DNA of 18,688 nt, taken from positions 397 to 19,084 of the forward strand of contig DOZZ01000314.1 of the NCBI GenBank assembly GCA_003517725.1. Direction: 5' to 3'. Source of the DNA: Bryobacterales bacterium (GTDB taxonomy: Bacteria; Acidobacteriota; Terriglobia; Bryobacterales; Bryobacteraceae). Of the stretch, positions 15,337 to 18,688 are shown piece by piece (positions within the stretch are counted from its first letter, which is position 1; each line of letters begins with the position of its first letter). The position numbers and the translations under genes are program-made. Under the pieces are notes generated by a model. That model saw only the letters and a program-made list of their open reading frames with translations. It searched no databases and was not told where the DNA came from.

Positions 15337-16280
15337 ACCCGGCCCGGTCACTCGTGATCGGGTCGCGTGGATCGCAGCTGGCGCTGTGGCAGGCGGAATT
15401 CATTCGCGGCAACCTGGCGGCGCTCGGCATTGAAGCCCGCATTGAGATCATCAAGACTGCGGGCGACCGCATCACCGATCTGTCCCTGGCGGTGGCCGGC
15501 GCGCAGAGCGGCGCGGGTAAAGGGCTGTTCACCCGCGAAATTGAAGACGCACTGCTGGCCGGCCGCATCGATCTCGCGGTGCATAGTTTGAAAGATCTGC
15601 CGACCGAGTTGCCCGAAGGGCTGACGTTGGCGGCCATTCCGGCGCGCGCCAATCCGTTCGACGCGCTGGTCGGCCGCAGATTGGAAGACTTGCCTCGGGG
15701 CGCGCGCGTGGGCACCAGCTCGCTGCGTCGCTCGGCCCAGTTGTTGCGACAGCGGCCCGACCTGGAGGTCGTGAACCTGCGGGGCAACGTCGATACACGC
15801 CTGCGCAAATTGGATGAGGGCCAGTGCGAGTCCATCGTGCTGGCCGCGGCCGGCCTGCTGCGTCTGGGCTGGAGCGACCGCATTGCGGAACTGATGCCGC
15901 CGGACGTGATGTGCCCGGCGGTGGGCCAGGGCGCGCTGGCCATCGAGACACGCCAGGCCGGTGATGGCTACGAGATGTGCACCCCGCTGGACGACCCGCC
16001 GACGCGGCTGGCGGTAACGGCCGAACGCGCATTGCTCAGCACGCTGAACGGCGGCTGCCAGGTGCCGGTCGGCGCTTTCGCGAAGATCGAAGACGAGCGC
16101 CTGTGCCTGCGCGCGATCGTGATCTCGCCCGATGGCGCCACGGCCATCGCCGGCAGCATCGAAGGCGAACTCACACGCCCGGCCGCCGCCGGTCACGAGC
16201 TTGGCCAGCGCTTGCTGCGCCAAGGTGCCGCGGCCATTCTCGACCAGGTTTATGCCGTCCCGCGAGATCGCGCGGTATGA
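15333..16280 (+). CDS. hemC: Hydroxymethylbilane synthase (porphobilinogen deaminase)
   Basis: HemC joins four porphobilinogen molecules into hydroxymethylbilane in cytosolic tetrapyrrole synthesis. The 315-residue protein has the full family pattern: GSRGSQLALWQ near the N-terminus, GKGLFTREIE, the catalytic aspartate D88 in VHSLKDLP (equivalent to E. coli D84), GTSSLRRSAQL, LRGNVDTRL, VGQGALAIE, and the dipyrromethane-cofactor cysteine C242 in LNGGCQVP. The GTG start at 15333 is well supported: GGAGG at 15323-15327 lies 5 nt upstream, inside the end of the phosphatase gene, and the start overlaps that gene's stop (GTGA). The end overlaps the next gene in ATGA. HemA, HemL and HemB, which make the substrate, are not in this window. 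Confidence 0.96.
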   Translation: MNPARSLVIGSRGSQLALWQAEFIRGNLAALGIEARIEIIKTAGDRITDLSLAVAGAQSGAGKGLFTREIEDALLAGRIDLAVHSLKDLPTELPEGLTLAAIPARANPFDALVGRRLEDLPRGARVGTSSLRRSAQLLRQRPDLEVVNLRGNVDTRLRKLDEGQCESIVLAAAGLLRLGWSDRIAELMPPDVMCPAVGQGALAIETRQAGDGYEMCTPLDDPPTRLAVTAERALLSTLNGGCQVPVGAFAKIEDERLCLRAIVISPDGATAIAGSIEGELTRPAAAGHELGQRLLRQGAAAILDQVYAVPRDRAV

Positions 16281-17764
16281 ACAAGGTCTACCTGGTGGGC
16301 GCCGGGCCGGGCGACCCCGAGCTGATCACCGTCAAAGGCCGCCGCATTCTGCAGTCGGCCGGCGTGGTGTTCTACGATCACTTGGCCAACCCCGCGCTGC
16401 TCGATCTGGCGCCGCCCACCGCCCGCAAAGTTTACGTCGGCAAAAAGCGCTCGGACCATAGTTTTCGGCAGGAAGAAATTTCGGCCATGCTGGTGGAGGC
16501 CTACCACGAAGGGGCGGACGTGGTGCGGCTGAAAGGCGGCGACCCTTATATTTTCGGTCGCGGCGGAGAAGAGGCGGAGGCTTTGGTGGCCGCCAACATT
16601 CCGTTTGAAGTGGTGCCGGGCGTGACAGCGGCTCTGGGCATCGCGGCCTACACCGGCGTGCCGCTGACGCACCGGTCGCACACCTCGGTGGTGACCTTCG
16701 TCACCGGCCATGATGTGGAACAAATCGACTGGAGCAAGATTGGGCATGCCGAGACGCTGGTGATCATGATGGGCCTGACCACGTTCCCTGAGATCGCCGG
16801 CCGCATCATTGCCGCGGGCCGTTCGCGCCACACGCCGGCCATGGTGGTGCGCTGGGGCACGCGTGCGGACCAGGAGACGCTGGTCGGCACGCTGGAGACG
16901 CTGCCCGGCATTATTGCCGACCTGCATCTGAAGCCGCCGGCCACGCTCATCGTCGGCGAGGTGGTGGATCTGCGCGGCCATCTGAATTGGTTCGAAAAGC
17001 TGCCTCTGTTTGGAAAAACCGTGGTGGTGACGCGGCCCCACGATCAGTCGGCCGAATTGGCCGCACTCTTACGACACGAAGGCGCGGCCGTCGTGAGCCT
17101 TCCGGCCATCGAGATCGCCGCGCCGGAAAACCTTTTCGCGCTCGACACGGCCATCGCCCGTTTGGACACCTACGACTGGCTGATCTTCACTAGCGCCAAC
17201 GGCGTGCGCGCATTTCTGGACCGGCTAGACCGCTCTTCGAGCGACCTGCGGAATGTGCGCGCCAAACTCGCGGCCATTGGCCCGGCCACGCGCGCGGCAC
17301 TGGAATGCCTGCATCTGAAGGTGGACGTGACCGGCGCGGAATATGTAGCGGAAGGCCTGCTGGCAGCCTTGCCCGGCGATCTGACGGGGCAGAAAATTTT
17401 GCTGGCGCGCGCGGCCTTGGCGCGTGACGTGTTGCCCAAAGAGTTAGCGGCGCGCGGCGCGGTAGTCGACGTCGTCGAAGCCTATCGCACCATCGCGCCG
17501 GCAGCGCTGGCGGCCGCGGCTCACGAAGTGTTGGACGCGCCTCACAAGCCCGATTGGATCACTTTCACCAGCTCCTCCACGGTCGAAAACCTGCTGCGCG
17601 TCATCCGAGCGGAGCAACTGGAAGGCGTGCGCGTGGCGTCCATCGGCCCCGTCACCAGCCAGACTCTCCGGCAGCACGGCATCTCGATAGACGTCGAAGC
17701 CACGGCCTACACGGCCGCCGGTTTAGCGGCTGCAATACGCGAACTGGTTATAATCGAAACGTGA
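16277..17764 (+). CDS. cobA-hemD: Fused uroporphyrinogen-III C-methyltransferase / uroporphyrinogen-III synthase
   Basis: The 495-residue protein is bifunctional. Residues 1 to about 243 form an S-adenosylmethionine uroporphyrinogen-III methyltransferase (VGAGPGDPELITVKG, VVRLKGGDPYIFGRGGEEAE, VPGVTAA, GVPLTHR, TLIVGEVV), making precorrin-2 for siroheme or cobalamin. Residues about 246-495 form HemD (GKTVVVTRPHDQSAEL, WLIFTSANGVRAF, AIGPATRAAL, WITFTSSSTVENLL, SIGPVTSQTL), which closes hydroxymethylbilane into uroporphyrinogen III. The fusion places HemD directly after HemC in pathway and gene order. The ATG at 16277 overlaps the hemC stop in ATGA; the frame stays open further upstream, but that part is antisense-like noise inside hemC. 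The fusion is known in several phyla. No strong ribosome binding site is present, so coupling is likely. Confidence 0.95.
   Translation: MNKVYLVGAGPGDPELITVKGRRILQSAGVVFYDHLANPALLDLAPPTARKVYVGKKRSDHSFRQEEISAMLVEAYHEGADVVRLKGGDPYIFGRGGEEAEALVAANIPFEVVPGVTAALGIAAYTGVPLTHRSHTSVVTFVTGHDVEQIDWSKIGHAETLVIMMGLTTFPEIAGRIIAAGRSRHTPAMVVRWGTRADQETLVGTLETLPGIIADLHLKPPATLIVGEVVDLRGHLNWFEKLPLFGKTVVVTRPHDQSAELAALLRHEGAAVVSLPAIEIAAPENLFALDTAIARLDTYDWLIFTSANGVRAFLDRLDRSSSDLRNVRAKLAAIGPATRAALECLHLKVDVTGAEYVAEGLLAALPGDLTGQKILLARAALARDVLPKELAARGAVVDVVEAYRTIAPAALAAAAHEVLDAPHKPDWITFTSSSTVENLLRVIRAEQLEGVRVASIGPVTSQTLRQHGISIDVEATAYTAAGLAAAIRELVIIET
17749..17754 (+). promoter_or_regulatory. Perfect TATAAT 6 nt before the lipoprotein start, possible internal leaderless promoter
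   Basis: TATAAT at 17749-17754 ends 6 nt before the GTG at 17761, the position expected for a leaderless transcript starting at the GTG. No -35 box at standard spacing was found. It lies within the last codons of the methyltransferase/synthase gene. Confidence 0.25.
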
Positions 17765-18150
17765 AATTGAAGGTCTGTTTACTGCTGGCGGCGGCGTTGT
17801 GCGGGTGTGCTCGAAAGGCCGAAAATACTGAGGCGGTGCGCCAGGCCATCATCCAGCGCGTGAGCAAGTCCATGAGCCTGGATCAAATGGACGTCAATGT
17901 CACGTCGGTCAGTTTTCACGGCGACCAGGCGGATGCGGTCGTCTCGTTCGCGCCCAAAGGCATGCCGTCGAGCCCTGTCACATTCCAGTACAACCTGGAG
18001 CGCCACGGCAGCGGCTGGGTGGTCAAGGGCCACGCGCAGTCGGCCAATCACGGCGGCGGCATGGGCCAAACGGATCCGCAGGCCGGCATGCCGGCGGGGC
18101 ATCCACCGGTCGACGGTCAGTCTACTCGGCAGCCCAGTCCTCAACCATGA
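17761..18150 (+). CDS. Small putative lipoprotein of unknown function
   Basis: From the GTG at 17761 the 129-residue product begins MKLKVCLLLAAALCGCARKAE, a lipoprotein signal peptide with lipobox LCGC and predicted lipidated C16 (Cys at -2 is tolerated but unusual). The mature domain (about 20-95) alternates helix (EAVRQAIIQRVSKSMSL) and beta strands (MDVNVTSVSFHGDQADAVVSF, VTFQYNLERHGSGWVVKGH), resembling small periplasmic cystatin/NTF2-like folds, but I do not recognise the family. The tail is rich in Gly, Pro, Met and His (NHGGGMGQTDPQAGMPAGHPP), perhaps metal-binding (inference). It overlaps the preceding gene by GTGA and the following one by ATGA. The frame stays open upstream to 17554, but that part lies inside cobA-hemD. 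Start choice rests on the signal peptide and the overlap. Confidence 0.8.
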   Translation: MKLKVCLLLAAALCGCARKAENTEAVRQAIIQRVSKSMSLDQMDVNVTSVSFHGDQADAVVSFAPKGMPSSPVTFQYNLERHGSGWVVKGHAQSANHGGGMGQTDPQAGMPAGHPPVDGQSTRQPSPQP

Positions 18151-18688
18151 AACGCGTCGCCGTTCTAGGCGGAGGTCCAGCCGGTGCATTTGCCGCGGAG
18201 CAGTTGGCTTCGGCCGGCCTGGAAACCATGCTGATCGATGAGAAGCTGGCCTGGGAAAAGCCGTGCGGTGGCGGGCTTACGTTCAAAGCCTACAATCAGT
18301 ACCCATTTCTGATTCAGAACGACACGCCCAAGAAGCGCATTACGCAAACGGTCCTGACCACGCGCGAGGCGGGCTCCGTCAAGCTTGAGCTCGAATCGCC
18401 GCTGCTGATCTATTCGCGCTACGACCTGAACAGTATGCTGCTGAACCGCGCCATGCGTGCCGGCGCGCAAGTGGAGAAAACCCGTGTCCTCGAGATGAAC
18501 CGGCAGGAGCGCGGCTGGCTCCTGCGCACCAAGACCGGGTCGTTCCACGCCGACTACTGCATCGTTGCCACCGGCGCGCGCAACCCGCTGCGCGACGTGG
18601 GCACGCAGCTTTCGGCGGACGATGCGATGTCGGCGCTGGGCTACTACGTGCCGGGCCAGCGCGACCGCATCGACATTCAGTTTTTGCC
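18147..18688 (+). CDS. Geranylgeranyl-reductase-family FAD-dependent oxidoreductase, 3' end outside window
   Basis: About 180 residues are visible before the right edge. The start MKRVAVLGGGPAGAFAAEQL is a Rossmann FAD-binding motif (GGGPAG). KPCGGGLTFKA is the hallmark CGGG motif of the geranylgeranyl reductase family, and CIVATGARNPLR is the second dinucleotide-binding stretch. Family members reduce isoprenoid double bonds in chlorophyll tails, archaeal lipids or menaquinone side chains; others act as general flavin monooxygenases. The start overlaps the lipoprotein stop (ATGA at 18147-18150). Position in a tetrapyrrole operon might hint at a tetrapyrrole-linked or quinone-linked isoprenoid substrate, but no other chlorophyll gene is visible, so this is open. 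The C-terminal half, which would help, is missing. Confidence 0.88.
   Translation, partial: MKRVAVLGGGPAGAFAAEQLASAGLETMLIDEKLAWEKPCGGGLTFKAYNQYPFLIQNDTPKKRITQTVLTTREAGSVKLELESPLLIYSRYDLNSMLLNRAMRAGAQVEKTRVLEMNRQERGWLLRTKTGSFHADYCIVATGARNPLRDVGTQLSADDAMSALGYYVPGQRDRIDIQFL

Noticed and set aside
13825..15351. Long open frame of 508 codons on the minus strand
   Set aside because: It is antisense to the FHA-GAF-PP2C gene, His/Arg/Gln-rich and without any domain pattern; a shadow of high-GC codon use.
15348..16223. Open minus-strand frame opposite hemC
   Set aside because: hemC has all catalytic motifs on the plus strand; the reverse frame is low-complexity Gln/Arg/Ala.
15977..16276. N-terminal extension of the cobA-hemD frame into hemC
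   Set aside because: It is out of frame inside hemC and the methyltransferase motif starts directly after ATG 16277.
17554..17760. N-terminal extension of the lipoprotein frame into hemD
   Set aside because: The region encodes HemD in another frame and the signal peptide with lipobox begins at GTG 17761.
1..18688. CRISPR arrays, tRNA or rRNA genes, insertion sequences, attachment sites
   Set aside because: No regularly spaced repeats, tRNA-like cloverleafs, transposase frames or terminal repeats were noticed by eye; a covariance-model or repeat search was not possible.

Overview
The window reads as a chromosomal segment of a GC-rich member of the Acidobacteriota, most likely the Solibacter/Bryobacter lineage. 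The main clues are a very large TonB-dependent receptor that opens with a carboxypeptidase-regulatory-like domain, as is typical of that phylum, and a secreted metalloprotease with the Ig-like C-terminal domain first catalogued from Solibacter. This is inference from protein families; no 16S or other marker gene is present. No tRNA, rRNA, CRISPR array or transposase was seen. Two genes run off the ends of the window.

Left part (1-3031). A minus-strand pair consists of a small unrecognised protein followed, 5 nt later, by a secreted heparinase II/III-type polysaccharide lyase that continues past the left edge. Only 24 bp separate the pair from a plus-strand inositol-monophosphatase/histidinol-phosphatase-type enzyme. 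A short convergent spacer with two inverted repeats follows.

Middle (3032-6765). One minus-strand TonB-dependent receptor gene of about 3.46 kb is broken by an in-frame TAA and, about 300 bp further on, by a one-base frameshift in a run of seven G. Upstream lies a divergent intergenic region with a fair sigma70-type promoter and an adjoining inverted repeat.

Plus-strand block (6766-9408). A small Tudor/SH3-like protein and a cold-shock-domain protein with an N-terminal extension (TTG start) are followed by an Nramp-type Mn/Fe transporter fused to a universal stress protein domain. The homologous reading frame of the transporter begins upstream of any ATG, GTG or TTG.

Secreted block (9532-13633). 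A small exported protein is translationally coupled (TGATG) to a matrixin-like zinc metalloprotease with adhesive Ig-like domains. A secreted sialidase-like propeller protein with a CxCC/CPM cysteine set follows.

Tetrapyrrole block (13702-18688). An FHA-GAF-PP2C serine/threonine phosphatase, hemC, a fused uroporphyrinogen-III methyltransferase/synthase, a small lipoprotein and a geranylgeranyl-reductase-type flavoprotein are joined by four consecutive 4-nt start/stop overlaps. HemC and the fusion protein would convert porphobilinogen to uroporphyrinogen III and on to precorrin-2, feeding siroheme or cobalamin as well as heme. The phosphatase at the head of the chain suggests signal-linked control, which is a hypothesis only.
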